From assembly GCA_903919315.1 (NCBI GenBank), contig CAIXHP010000035.1, positions 1 to 51,135 of the forward strand: a DNA stretch of 51,135 bases, in the 5' to 3' direction. The position numbers were made by a program, and so were the translations under genes. The notes under the pieces were generated by a model. It made no database searches, was not told the origin of the DNA, and saw only the letters and a program-made list of their open reading frames with translations. The stretch is from an uncultured Pseudomonadota bacterium. GTDB lineage: Bacteria; Pseudomonadota; Alphaproteobacteria; UBA9219. Shown here one piece after another: positions 1 through 8,873 of this stretch. How positions within the stretch are numbered: the stretch's first letter is position 1; each line of letters starts with the position of its first letter.

Positions 1-58
1 CCGTCAGGCGCTGAAATTGCCGCTTGCGTAAAAGCGCCGCGCTATTAAACTTTGCCAT
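1..58 (-). CDS. Start of an unidentified gene, cut by the window edge
   Basis: An ATG on the minus strand at 56-58 opens a frame that runs out of the window after 19 codons (MAKFNSAALLRKRQFQRLT). A GGAGG-type ribosome binding site lies about 8 bases upstream (complement of 67-71), which is the main reason for believing it. Nothing in the peptide identifies a family. The ribosome binding site sits in the loop of a perfect 8-bp hairpin (60-82). It could also be a chance frame. Confidence 0.4.
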   Translation of the reverse strand, partial: MAKFNSAALLRKRQFQRLT

Positions 59-59
59 C

Positions 60-82
60 GGAGAGGCCTCCAACGCCTCTCC
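60..82 (-). promoter_or_regulatory. Hairpin with a ribosome binding site in its loop
   Basis: GGAGAGGC (60-67) and GCCTCTCC (75-82) form a perfect 8-bp inverted repeat around a 7-base loop. Read on the minus strand the loop and the following bases contain GGAGG, just ahead of the partial gene starting at 58. There is no T-run, so it does not look like an intrinsic terminator. A role in translation control of the left-edge gene is inference. Confidence 0.35.
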
Positions 83-263
83 ACCCTTGAATCACAAGCC
101 GGTTAACAAAGATTCAATGCCACTTTCGCAACGAGTCTAATATACAGCAGATCAATGAAAGTAAAAACAATTGGGCTAATAGCAAAAACTCGACCGTAAT
201 CAGCCTAAATATCAGGCTATCTATCTAGCATTCAATGGATTTCTGGGTTTTGACGGCAGGCGA

Positions 264-620
264 CTATCCGGCCAGTGTAGCCAGCCAAACCGCCGCCGCG
301 TTGATGAGTGACAGCAAGACGGCGGCACTACCCATATCTTTGGCTTTCTTGGACAGTGGGTGCCGCTCATCGGATATGCGATCGACGGTTGCTTCGATGG
401 CCGAGTTGATGACTTCCACGATCAGCACCAGAATGAGGCTGCCGATCATGAGACCGCGCTCGCCTCCACTCACGTCTACGGCCAAGGCGATAGGTGTGAG
501 CAAAACGAACAATAGCAATTCCTGCCGAAAGGCCGCCTCTGACGCGAACGCCGAACGCAGGCCGTCCCATGAGTAGCGAAGCGCGTTCACAAGACGCATG
601 AAGCCACTGTTATGTTGCAT
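264..620 (-). CDS. dgkA: Diacylglycerol kinase
   Basis: This is a 118-residue inner-membrane kinase that phosphorylates diacylglycerol to phosphatidic acid and so recycles lipid released during envelope synthesis. The family signature EVINSAIEATVDRIS lies at residues 69-83, with Glu69 and Glu76 in the positions of the catalytic and metal-binding glutamates of the E. coli enzyme, followed by HPLSKKAKDMGSAAVLL. Three hydrophobic segments (about 34-50, 56-72 and 97-116) fit the three-helix DgkA fold, and the length is normal. The gene begins 12 bases after the citrate synthase stop codon on the same strand, so it is probably co-transcribed with gltA. Recognition is confident; the functional link to citrate synthase is probably only positional. 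Confidence 0.93.
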   Translation of the reverse strand: MQHNSGFMRLVNALRYSWDGLRSAFASEAAFRQELLLFVLLTPIALAVDVSGGERGLMIGSLILVLIVEVINSAIEATVDRISDERHPLSKKAKDMGSAAVLLSLINAAAVWLATLAG

Positions 621-632
621 GGAGTATGCGCC

Positions 633-1940
633 TCACGCCCTCTTATCCAACGGCACAAAGCTCCGCGTCGTCGGGCCGGTGTAGAGCTGGCGGGGACGGC
701 CGATTTTCTGGTGGGGGTCGGCCAGTTGTTCTTGCCAATGCGCGACCCAGCCTGCCGTGCGGGCGAGGGCGAACAGCACCGTGAACATGCTCATGGGAAT
801 GCCCATGGCGCGAAGGACAATGCCGGAATAAAAATCGACGTTGGGGTAGAGCTTTTTCTCGATGAAATAGTCGTCCTGCAACGCGACGCGCTCCAGCTCC
901 ATCGCTGTTTCCAGCAAGGGATCGTTGCGGTGGCCGAGTTCGCTTAGCACTTCGTGGCAAGTCTGGCGCATCACTTTGGCGCGAGGGTCGTAGTTTTTGT
1001 AAACGCGGTGGCCAAAGCCCATCAGGCGGAAATCGCTGGACTTGTCCTTGGCGCGGCGCACGACATCGGGGATGTTGTCCTTGCTGCCGATCTGCATCAG
1101 CATTTTCAGCACGGCCTCGTTCGCGCCGCCATGCGCCGGACCCCATAGCGAGGCGATCCCGGCGGCCATGCAAGCGAACGGGTTAGCGCCCGACGAACTG
1201 GCAAGCCGCACCGTGGAGGTGGACGCGTTCTGCTCGTGGTCGGCGTGGAGGATGAAGATTTTGTCGATAGCGCGGCTCAGAACCGGATTGACCTTATAGG
1301 CCTCGGCAGGCACCGCGAACATCATGTGCAGGAAATTTTCGGCGTAGTTCAGGTTATTTTGCGGGTACATAAAAGGTTGCCCGACGGCGTATTTGTGCGC
1401 CATCGCCGCGAGCGTCGGCATCTTGGCGATCAGGCGATGGCTCGCGATTTCGCGCTGCCTCGGATCGTGGATGTCGAGGGAGTCGTGATAAAAGGCGGAC
1501 AACGCGCCGACCACGCCGCACATCACGGCCATCGGGTGCGCGTCGCGGCGGAAGCCGCTGTAAAACCGGATCAACTGTTCATGCACCATCGTGTGGCGCG
1601 TGATGCTGCCGACCCACTCCGCCTTCTGGTGCGGATTGGGCAACTCGCCGAACTGAAGCAGGTAGGCGACTTCCAGAAAGTCGCTCTTCTCCGCCAGCTC
1701 CTCGATGGGATAGCCGCGATGCAGCAGGATGCCCTTGTCGCCATCGATAAAAGTAATCTTAGACTCGCACGACGCGGTTGACGTGTAGCCGGGGTCAAAG
1801 GTGAACATATCCGCGTCCGCCTGCAACTTGCGGATGTCGATAACGTCCGGCCCCATGGTGCCGGAGGTCAGGTTCAGCTTCCATGATTTGCCGGTGCTGT
1901 CGTCGGTGAGCGTAACGGTGCGCTGGTTGTCGGTGGCCAT
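633..1940 (-). CDS. gltA: Citrate synthase, type II
   Basis: The cytoplasmic enzyme condenses acetyl-CoA and oxaloacetate to citrate, the entry step of the TCA cycle. At 435 residues it has the normal length of the hexameric, NADH-sensitive Gram-negative type, including an N-terminal beta domain (about 1-60). The active-site segments are HADHEQNAS (His235 in it), [10 protein letters not shown] (His270), [13 protein letters not shown] (His311) and NVDFYSG (Asp369). The ATG at 1938-1940 is preceded by a GAGG-type ribosome binding site. dgkA follows after 12 bases. Upstream lies a perfect CtrA-type box (1997-2011) that overlaps the -35 region of a possible promoter, described separately. Confidence 0.97.
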   Translation of the reverse strand: MATDNQRTVTLTDDSTGKSWKLNLTSGTMGPDVIDIRKLQADADMFTFDPGYTSTASCESKITFIDGDKGILLHRGYPIEELAEKSDFLEVAYLLQFGELPNPHQKAEWVGSITRHTMVHEQLIRFYSGFRRDAHPMAVMCGVVGALSAFYHDSLDIHDPRQREIASHRLIAKMPTLAAMAHKYAVGQPFMYPQNNLNYAENFLHMMFAVPAEAYKVNPVLSRAIDKIFILHADHEQNASTSTVRLASSSGANPFACMAAGIASLWGPAHGGANEAVLKMLMQIGSKDNIPDVVRRAKDKSSDFRLMGFGHRVYKNYDPRAKVMRQTCHEVLSELGHRNDPLLETAMELERVALQDDYFIEKKLYPNVDFYSGIVLRAMGIPMSMFTVLFALARTAGWVAHWQEQLADPHQKIGRPRQLYTGPTTRSFVPLDKRA

Positions 1941-1971
1941 GGTGAAACCTCGCGGAAGCGGAAAATGGGCG

Positions 1972-2000
1972 ATATACCCTTGTGCCTAGAGATCGGTTAA
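1972..2000 (-). promoter_or_regulatory. Possible gltA promoter
   Basis: On the minus strand a TTAACC hexamer (1995-2000) and a GTATAT hexamer (1972-1977) are separated by exactly 17 bases and point towards gltA, 32 bases from its start codon. Both hexamers are weak matches to the sigma-70 consensus. The -35 element shares bases with the CtrA-type box, an arrangement typical of CtrA-activated promoters. This is a pattern match only. Confidence 0.35.
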
Positions 2001-2011
2001 CTTCGGCTTAA
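1997..2011. promoter_or_regulatory. CtrA-type binding box (TTAA-N7-TTAA)
   Basis: TTAA (1997-2000), seven bases and TTAA (2008-2011), followed by C, form a perfect match to the full CtrA recognition sequence known from Caulobacter. It lies 57 bases upstream of gltA on one side and 88 bases upstream of the GTG start at 2100 on the other. CtrA itself is encoded at 10653-11378 in this window. The match is seen directly; occupancy and regulation are inferred. Confidence 0.5.
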
Positions 2012-2099
2012 CTTAGCTGCTTGCAGTCTTGCCAGTTCTGCAGGCCACGAAAAGCAGCATACTATGAAATGTTTGCCCTGTTGAAAGAAAGGGACTCTC

Positions 2100-2630
2100 G
2101 TGCCGTTTACGCCGCTTCATATGGGGCCAGCCCTGCTTTTAAAGGTGGCCGTTGGCCCTCGATTCAGCCTCACGATGTATGGCTTGGCTCAGATCGCCAT
2201 GGATATTGAGCCTTTGGTGCGTATCGTGCGCGGCGATGCGGTGCTGCACGGGCCGACCCATACATACCTCGGGGCCGTTCTTATCGGGTTGTCGGTAGCG
2301 GTGGTCGCGCGGCCTCTTTGCAACGTTCTCCTGCGGGCATGGGGCGCAGTGCTGCGTCCCTTTGGTCTGGCTTGGCTAACCGATGGTGCTTCGGTCGGTT
2401 GGCGTGTGGGGGTATCAAGCGCCCTGATAGGAACAATCAGCCACATTCTTTTGGACAGTTTTATGCATAGGGATATTCGGCCACTTGCGCCCTTTTCTGA
2501 CTGGAATGGGCTGGTGGACTTGGTGCCGATAAGTTCCCTCAACTCGTTTTGCATAGCGGCGGGCGGCCTTGGCGTTCTCGGCTGGATTGTACGGCGTTGG
2601 CGGCAAGCCAGCACGAAACGACAAGCCTGA
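2100..2630 (+). CDS. Small polytopic membrane protein, YdjM/DUF4184-like
   Basis: The 176-residue protein begins MPFTPLHMGPALLLK and has several hydrophobic segments (about 57-75, 100-118 and 150-165). Scattered histidines and aspartates (His7, GPTHTYLG, SHILLDSFMHRD) recall the membrane-bound metal-dependent hydrolase-like families around YdjM and DUF4184, which keep an N-terminal His and a later SH...D...H set. I place it there by pattern, not by a decisive motif, and no substrate is known. The start is the GTG at 2100, with AGGGA a few bases upstream. It is transcribed away from gltA and converges on guaB. Confidence 0.6.
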   Translation: MPFTPLHMGPALLLKVAVGPRFSLTMYGLAQIAMDIEPLVRIVRGDAVLHGPTHTYLGAVLIGLSVAVVARPLCNVLLRAWGAVLRPFGLAWLTDGASVGWRVGVSSALIGTISHILLDSFMHRDIRPLAPFSDWNGLVDLVPISSLNSFCIAAGGLGVLGWIVRRWRQASTKRQA

Positions 2631-2664
2631 CTGTTGTCGTTCGACAATCAATCATTTGAATTCG

Positions 2665-4285
<1,621 letters not shown>

Positions 4286-4294
4286 CTTGCTGAA

Positions 4295-5317
4295 TCAGTT
4301 ATGCAATCTGTAATTCCCGAGATGTGGTCCGCCCTGTGGACGGATAATGGAGCGGTCGGATACAGCCAGGCGTGACATGCGCAGTGCATCAGCCGCCTTG
4401 ACTTGGGCATCAATTGTGGCCGGGTCATTGCTTGCATGCCCACCCATCTCAACGGTAACAAGCTCGGAAGCGGGTAAAACTTTGTGCAACCGCCATGCAT
4501 TGTCATAGAGGCAGTTCATGTCATGGCGACCGTGAATAATCGTCGCGGGGATAGGCGCGATTTTGGGCGCATCCCTCAAGATTTGTCCCTCTTGAATGAA
4601 CCCATTATGTCCCAAATAGTGGCACTCCAATCGCGCAAGGGACAACATCGCGTCCGGCGCGCTCAACGTGTCAATTAAGGATGGGTCGGGCAGGACACTA
4701 AGGGTATGAGCCTCCCACATGCTCCATGCGCATGCGGCTTTTTCCCCAAGAGACCTGTCGTCGCCAAACAGCATCCTTCTATAGGCACCAAACATATCGG
4801 TGCGTTGTTCAGGGGGGACAATGGCTTCAAAATCGCTCCATGCCTCCGGGTACACATGACTCGCGCCATCCTGAAAGAGCCACTGGTTCGCTCTTTTGTC
4901 GCAGAGAAAGACGGCGACGAGAAACAAGGCGGCGACGTGCTGGGGGTGTTTTTGCGCGTAAAGCAGGGAAAGCGTTGTTCCCCAAGAACGCCCCGCCACC
5001 ACCCATCTATCTATGCCCAGATGAGCGCGAATTTTTTCCATGTCTTCAATGAGGTCGTGCGTCGTGTTTTCCCGAATGTCCGCAAATGGCGTGCTTTTGC
5101 CGGAGCCTCTCTGGTCGAACAGGATGACGCGATAGTATGCGGGGTCAAACTGCCGCCCGTGGGACGGGTAGCAGCCGGAGCCCGGCCCCCCATGGCACCA
5201 AATAACAGGTATGCCTTGGGGGTTGCCGCATTCTTCAATGTACAAATTGTGAATGTCGGAAACTTGTAGACGATGTTGCGCAAAAGAAACGCGCTCAGGG
5301 TAAAAGTCACGGTACAT
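4295..5317 (-). CDS. pip: Prolyl aminopeptidase (proline iminopeptidase)
   Basis: This alpha/beta-hydrolase peptidase of family S33 removes N-terminal proline from peptides in the cytoplasm. The oxyanion motif HGGPGSG lies at about 42-48, the nucleophile elbow GRSWG at 109-113 (Ser111), and the acid and histidine fall in HGRHDMNC and GGHASND. I choose the ATG at 5315-5317, giving 340 residues, because CAGGAGGCT sits just upstream; an in-frame start 18 bases earlier lacks such a site. The gene stands alone between guaB and the 5436-6104 hydrolase, all on the minus strand. Confidence 0.92.
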   Translation of the reverse strand: MYRDFYPERVSFAQHRLQVSDIHNLYIEECGNPQGIPVIWCHGGPGSGCYPSHGRQFDPAYYRVILFDQRGSGKSTPFADIRENTTHDLIEDMEKIRAHLGIDRWVVAGRSWGTTLSLLYAQKHPQHVAALFLVAVFLCDKRANQWLFQDGASHVYPEAWSDFEAIVPPEQRTDMFGAYRRMLFGDDRSLGEKAACAWSMWEAHTLSVLPDPSLIDTLSAPDAMLSLARLECHYLGHNGFIQEGQILRDAPKIAPIPATIIHGRHDMNCLYDNAWRLHKVLPASELVTVEMGGHASNDPATIDAQVKAADALRMSRLAVSDRSIIRPQGGPHLGNYRLHN

Positions 5318-5435
5318 CACAAGCCTCCTGTGCATCGCAGCGCCAGTGTGGATCAGAACGGCTAACGAACACTAGCGTGTCTATCCGAAAGCTTAAACCC
5401 GGATTATCCGAGGCACAGAAGGCCTAATGCACCGC

Positions 5436-6104
5436 TTACCCAGCCAGCGCCATTTGCACGGGCCGCTGATGTAGCGCGAGGTCGAGGTATTCCTCGACGT
5501 GGTCGGTGAGGATGTCGATGTGGTCGCCAAAGAAGTGGCTGGCACCCGGCACAACGTGGTAGTCGATCTTGATCCCGCGCTGGTTCGACAGCTTGTTAAC
5601 CAGCTTGGCGACAAAGGGTTCCGGCACGATTTCGTCGGTTTCGCCGTGGATGATCTGGCCCGAAGCGGGGCAGGGAGCCAAAAAGTTGAAATCCAGCATG
5701 TTGGCGGGCGGGGCCACCGAAATGAAGGATTCGATCTCAGGGCGGCGCATCAGCAACTGCATGCCGATCCATGCGCCAAAGGAGAAACCGGCGACCCAGA
5801 CGCTGCGGGCGTTAGGGTTGATGGTCTGCATCCAGTCCAGCGCCGAAGCGGCATCGCTCAGTTCGCCTTCGCCCCGATCATAGCTGCCCTGACTGCGGCC
5901 AACACCACGAAAATTAAAGCGCAGCGTCGCAAAATCACGCTCTGCAAAGGCGTTGTAGAGGCCAAAAACGACCTTGTTGTTCATCGTCCCGCCATGTTGC
6001 GGGTGGGGGTGAAGAATTAAGGCAATCGGAGCCGTAGGCGACTTACCCGGGCTATAGCGACCTTCTAAACGACCGGCAGGACCGGCAAAAAGAACTTCTG
6101 GCAT
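5436..6104 (-). CDS. Alpha/beta hydrolase, COG2945-like
   Basis: A compact 222-residue alpha/beta hydrolase without a signal peptide, presumably cytoplasmic. It has HPHPQHGGTMNN at 32-43, the nucleophile elbow GFSFG (Ser108), an acid in HGETDEIVP (Asp157) and the histidine in PGASHFFGD (His190), so the triad looks complete. It resembles the dienelactone-hydrolase-like proteins common in alphaproteobacteria whose substrate is unknown. The start is placed at the ATG 6102-6104, where the conserved part begins (MPEVLFAG); a frame 66 bases longer adds unconserved-looking residues. It is divergent from iscR. Confidence 0.8.
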   Translation of the reverse strand: MPEVLFAGPAGRLEGRYSPGKSPTAPIALILHPHPQHGGTMNNKVVFGLYNAFAERDFATLRFNFRGVGRSQGSYDRGEGELSDAASALDWMQTINPNARSVWVAGFSFGAWIGMQLLMRRPEIESFISVAPPANMLDFNFLAPCPASGQIIHGETDEIVPEPFVAKLVNKLSNQRGIKIDYHVVPGASHFFGDHIDILTDHVEEYLDLALHQRPVQMALAG

Positions 6105-6523
6105 TTTTCTGACCCGTTGGTGCAAAGGACAACAATATCTGGTGGCCGATCCTTGCGTCAGACTTTCCACCCTTTATTGATTTTTGGCATACTAGCACGA
6201 GCGGGAGGCTGAATTTCAAGCAAGTAATTCAATATGGTGGCATTCTATCGGCCTTGATCACCCAGACAAAGGGGCTGTGTTGCGCAAACGGCTGATCAGG
6301 CGTTTTTGCCTTCGATGTCAGGATTCCTAGAGCCAAGATAATATATAACTATATCTGGTAGGAACGACAGAAATCAGAAGATTGGGCCAGTATTCTGAAC
6401 ATAAAGTTGTTTGTATTCGGTGAAAAAGGGCAGCATTGAACTTTGGCCCTCAATTAGCCATAATGCAGTGCTGATTGTAGATTTCTGGTTAATAGCCACA
6501 CCCATTCGGCAAGGAGGTACGAT
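6105..6523. other. Divergent intergenic region upstream of iscR
   Basis: This 419-base stretch separates the hydrolase gene from iscR. It is more AT-rich than its surroundings. I see a possible sigma-70 promoter for iscR (6436-6464) and a strong ribosome binding site (6511-6518), but no convincing gene or structured RNA. A minus-strand frame crossing into iscR has no family features and is taken as a shadow. Confidence 0.5.
6436..6464 (+). promoter_or_regulatory. Possible sigma-70 promoter of iscR
   Basis: TTGAAC (6436-6441) and CATAAT (6459-6464) are separated by exactly 17 bases and lie 60 bases before the iscR start. An Fe-S or iron-responsive operator would be expected here, but I could not identify one with confidence. 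Confidence 0.45.
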
Positions 6524-7006
6524 ATGCGTATAAGCACCAAAGGCCATCACGCGCTCACGGCTATGGTTGATCTGGCCCGCAACGGGCAAGGACGACCGAT
6601 TTCTCTCGCGGAAATCGCGGAACGGCAAGACATCTCGCTCTCCTACATGGAACAACTGATCGCGCGGCTGAAAAGCCGTGGTTTGGTTAAAAGCACGCGT
6701 GGGCCCGGTGGCGGCTACATGCTGGGCGCGAGCAGCGACAACATTACGGTGAATGACATCGTTAACGCGGTCGACGATGCTTCGGAACGCCTGACCGTCC
6801 ACGACCCTGTGACCGCCAGCGCACGTCAGATCACCGACATGCTCTGGCAATCCATCGGCGACGAAGTATCCGAGCATATGGGCAAAATCACGCTCTCGGA
6901 TGTCTGCAACTGCCATATGTGCAGCGTGGGCGAGGAGATTGCGGCAGGCTCGATCGCCAGCCTTATACCAACCCCTGAAGTTTCGCCTGTACGGCACGTT
7001 GCTTGA
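6524..7006 (+). CDS. iscR: Rrf2-family Fe-S cluster regulator IscR
   Basis: A 160-residue winged-helix transcription regulator that senses Fe-S cluster status. The start MRISTKGHHALTAMVDLA and the recognition region SLAEIAERQDISLSYMEQL, then the wing RGPGGGYMLG (59-68), are typical of IscR. AAGGAGGT at 6511-6518 supports the start. The cysteines are unusual: E. coli IscR uses three cysteines at 92, 98 and 104, whereas here the only ones are Cys128, Cys130 and Cys133 in DVCNCHMC, close to the C-terminus. Cluster binding is therefore likely to differ. It heads a run with a cysteine desulfurase (17 bases downstream) and hscB, which supports the IscR assignment over other Rrf2 proteins. Confidence 0.88.
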   Translation: MRISTKGHHALTAMVDLARNGQGRPISLAEIAERQDISLSYMEQLIARLKSRGLVKSTRGPGGGYMLGASSDNITVNDIVNAVDDASERLTVHDPVTASARQITDMLWQSIGDEVSEHMGKITLSDVCNCHMCSVGEEIAAGSIASLIPTPEVSPVRHVA

Positions 7007-7023
7007 TGGTGTAGGCGTGGTGG

Positions 7024-8154
7024 ATGATTTACTTAGACCACAATGCCACCAGCCCGATGAAGCCAGCCGTTCGTACGGCGATGCTGGAGGCGATGGAGCG
7101 CATCGGCAATCCATCGTCCATGCATCGTTACGGACGGCTTGCGCGAAAGCATGTTGAGCAGGCCAGAGCCGATGTCGCCGCGTTGGTGGGGGTAAAGCCG
7201 ACCCAAGTCGTCTTCACCAGCGGCGGCACGGAAGCGAACAATCTGGCCCTCAGCGCAGCTTTGCCTGAGTCACTCCTCGTTTTCTCTATCGAACATGACT
7301 CGGTTCTGGCGTGCGCTGTGGGCGCGCGGCGGATTCCCGTTACGCAGGACGGCGTTGTGGATGTGGACGCGGCGGAACGGCTTTTTCGCGACACCTGTGT
7401 TCCGGCGCATGTCGCCGTGATGATGGTCAACAACGAAACCGGAGTCATCCAGCCCGTTGCTGAGATCGCCCGACTGGCCAAAGCCTATGGCCACAAAGTC
7501 CACACCGATGCCGTGCAGGCCGCCGGGCGCTTACCTCTGGACTTTGCAGCGCTGGGTGTCGATTCCCTGACTCTCTCGGCGCACAAGATCGGCGGGCCTC
7601 AAGGTATGGGCGCGTTGATCGTCGCCGAAAACAACGTGATACAGCCGCATTTGCGCGGCGGCGGACAGGAAATGAACCGCCGCGCGGGAACGGAAAACGT
7701 CGCGGGCATCCTCGGCTTTGGCGCGGCGGCGCAATTGGCGGCGGATGATTTGCTGGACGCGCCGCGTCTGCGCTATCTACGCGACGAGTTGCAACGTTGC
7801 CTGACGGCGATTGCGGGCGAGGGAGCCGAAGTCATTGGTGCCAATGCGCGAACAGGCCGAGTCGCAAACACGCTCCTCATCGCCATGAAGGGCGTGAGCA
7901 GTGAAACGCAGACGATGGCCATGGATCTCGCAGGCGTGGCGGTGAGCGCGGGGGCGGCATGCTCCAGCGGCAAAGTAAAATCTTCCCATGTTTTACGCGC
8001 GATGGGGTATAATGAAAGAATCGCCTCTTCCGCGCTGCGAATCTCGTTGGGTTGGAGCACGGAAAGCGGCGATCTGACGCGGTGCGTCGAGGCTTGGCGC
8101 GCGCTTTATCAGCGAACGCGGGCATCGTCCGGGCCGCGATCCGCCGCCGCTTAG
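7024..8154 (+). CDS. Cysteine desulfurase (IscS/NifS family)
   Basis: A 376-residue PLP enzyme that takes sulfur from cysteine for Fe-S cluster assembly. It starts MIYLDHNATSPMKPAV. The aldimine lysine is Lys188 in SAHKIGGPQG, a ring-stacking His follows in IEHDSV (His91), and the persulfide-forming cysteine is Cys313 in SAGAACSSGKVKSSHVL. It is shorter than E. coli IscS (404) and resembles the shorter desulfurase next to iscR in alphaproteobacteria, so I leave the symbol open. It follows iscR by 17 bases, and hscB starts 35 bases downstream. No IscU gene follows. Confidence 0.93.
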   Translation: MIYLDHNATSPMKPAVRTAMLEAMERIGNPSSMHRYGRLARKHVEQARADVAALVGVKPTQVVFTSGGTEANNLALSAALPESLLVFSIEHDSVLACAVGARRIPVTQDGVVDVDAAERLFRDTCVPAHVAVMMVNNETGVIQPVAEIARLAKAYGHKVHTDAVQAAGRLPLDFAALGVDSLTLSAHKIGGPQGMGALIVAENNVIQPHLRGGGQEMNRRAGTENVAGILGFGAAAQLAADDLLDAPRLRYLRDELQRCLTAIAGEGAEVIGANARTGRVANTLLIAMKGVSSETQTMAMDLAGVAVSAGAACSSGKVKSSHVLRAMGYNERIASSALRISLGWSTESGDLTRCVEAWRALYQRTRASSGPRSAAA

Positions 8155-8189
8155 TTGACGCTCCGTTCTGCCGCAATCGAGGACAACGT

Positions 8190-8855
8190 ATGGCCAATAT
8201 TATTGAATTCAACGAATTCACGACCGGAGCGTTTGGGCCATCGGCGGAATTGCATTGTTGGTTGTGCCAAAAGGGTGTGTCGTCACGGGCGCTATTTTGC
8301 CATCACTGCGGCACGATCCAACCGGTGCGGACTTTGGATCACTTCGCGCGTCTAGGGCTTGAACGCCGCATCGACCTCGACTTTGAATTGCTGGAGCGCC
8401 AGTACGCCGCTTTGAAACGAACCCTTGATCCCGCCCGTTTTGCGATCCGTGGCGTGGGCGAGCGTGGCCATGCGGCGCGGCAGATGGAGGCTTTGGGTGA
8501 AGCCTATGACACGTTGCGCGATCCCTTGCGCCGCAGCCGTTATTGGCTGACGTTGCATGAAATGGACTTCAACGAGGCCGAAATCGCCAACCCTACTGTG
8601 GCCGCGCTTTTGTCCGAACTCGAATCCGCCGCTGAGCCGTCGCATTGCGACCGCGTCGCGCAAAAGGCGGGGCAGGCGCTTGAGGACGGAATCATGGGCT
8701 TGTTGCAAGCGCTGCGCGGCCAGAACTGGCAGCAGGCGAACGCAACTCTGGTTGAGCTGGACGGGCTGGAAGCGATCCTCAGCAGCGTTCGTACCCGCCG
8801 CGCTCAACTGATGCCCGACAACGCGGGCGGCGACGACCTCGCCAGCGTCAAGTAA
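8190..8855 (+). CDS. hscB: HscB-like Fe-S co-chaperone with a degenerate J-domain motif
   Basis: A 221-residue HscB/HSC20 relative. HscB normally delivers the IscU scaffold to the HscA ATPase. The N-terminus has a zinc-ribbon CWLC...CHHC (Cys23, 26, 37, 40), as in eukaryotic HSC20 and many alphaproteobacterial HscBs. A J-like domain (about 48-120) follows, with KRTLDPARFA where HscBs read RRLHPDRFA, and then EALGEAYDTLRDPLRR, before the C-terminal helical bundle. The HPD motif that stimulates Hsp70 ATPase is replaced by DPA (80-82; codons 8427-8435). I start at the ATG 8190, where the family resemblance begins; a longer frame would overlap the desulfurase gene. hscA is not adjacent. Confidence 0.85.
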   Translation: MANIIEFNEFTTGAFGPSAELHCWLCQKGVSSRALFCHHCGTIQPVRTLDHFARLGLERRIDLDFELLERQYAALKRTLDPARFAIRGVGERGHAARQMEALGEAYDTLRDPLRRSRYWLTLHEMDFNEAEIANPTVAALLSELESAAEPSHCDRVAQKAGQALEDGIMGLLQALRGQNWQQANATLVELDGLEAILSSVRTRRAQLMPDNAGGDDLASVK

Positions 8856-8873
8856 CGACCGCCCATCCAAATT

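Noticed and set aside
103-117. Possible CtrA box near the left edge
   Set aside because: TTAA-N7-TCAA has one mismatch and no suitably placed gene, so it was not listed.
6374-7114. Minus-strand open frame through the iscR region
   Set aside because: It covers iscR in antisense and the upstream gap and has no recognisable features.
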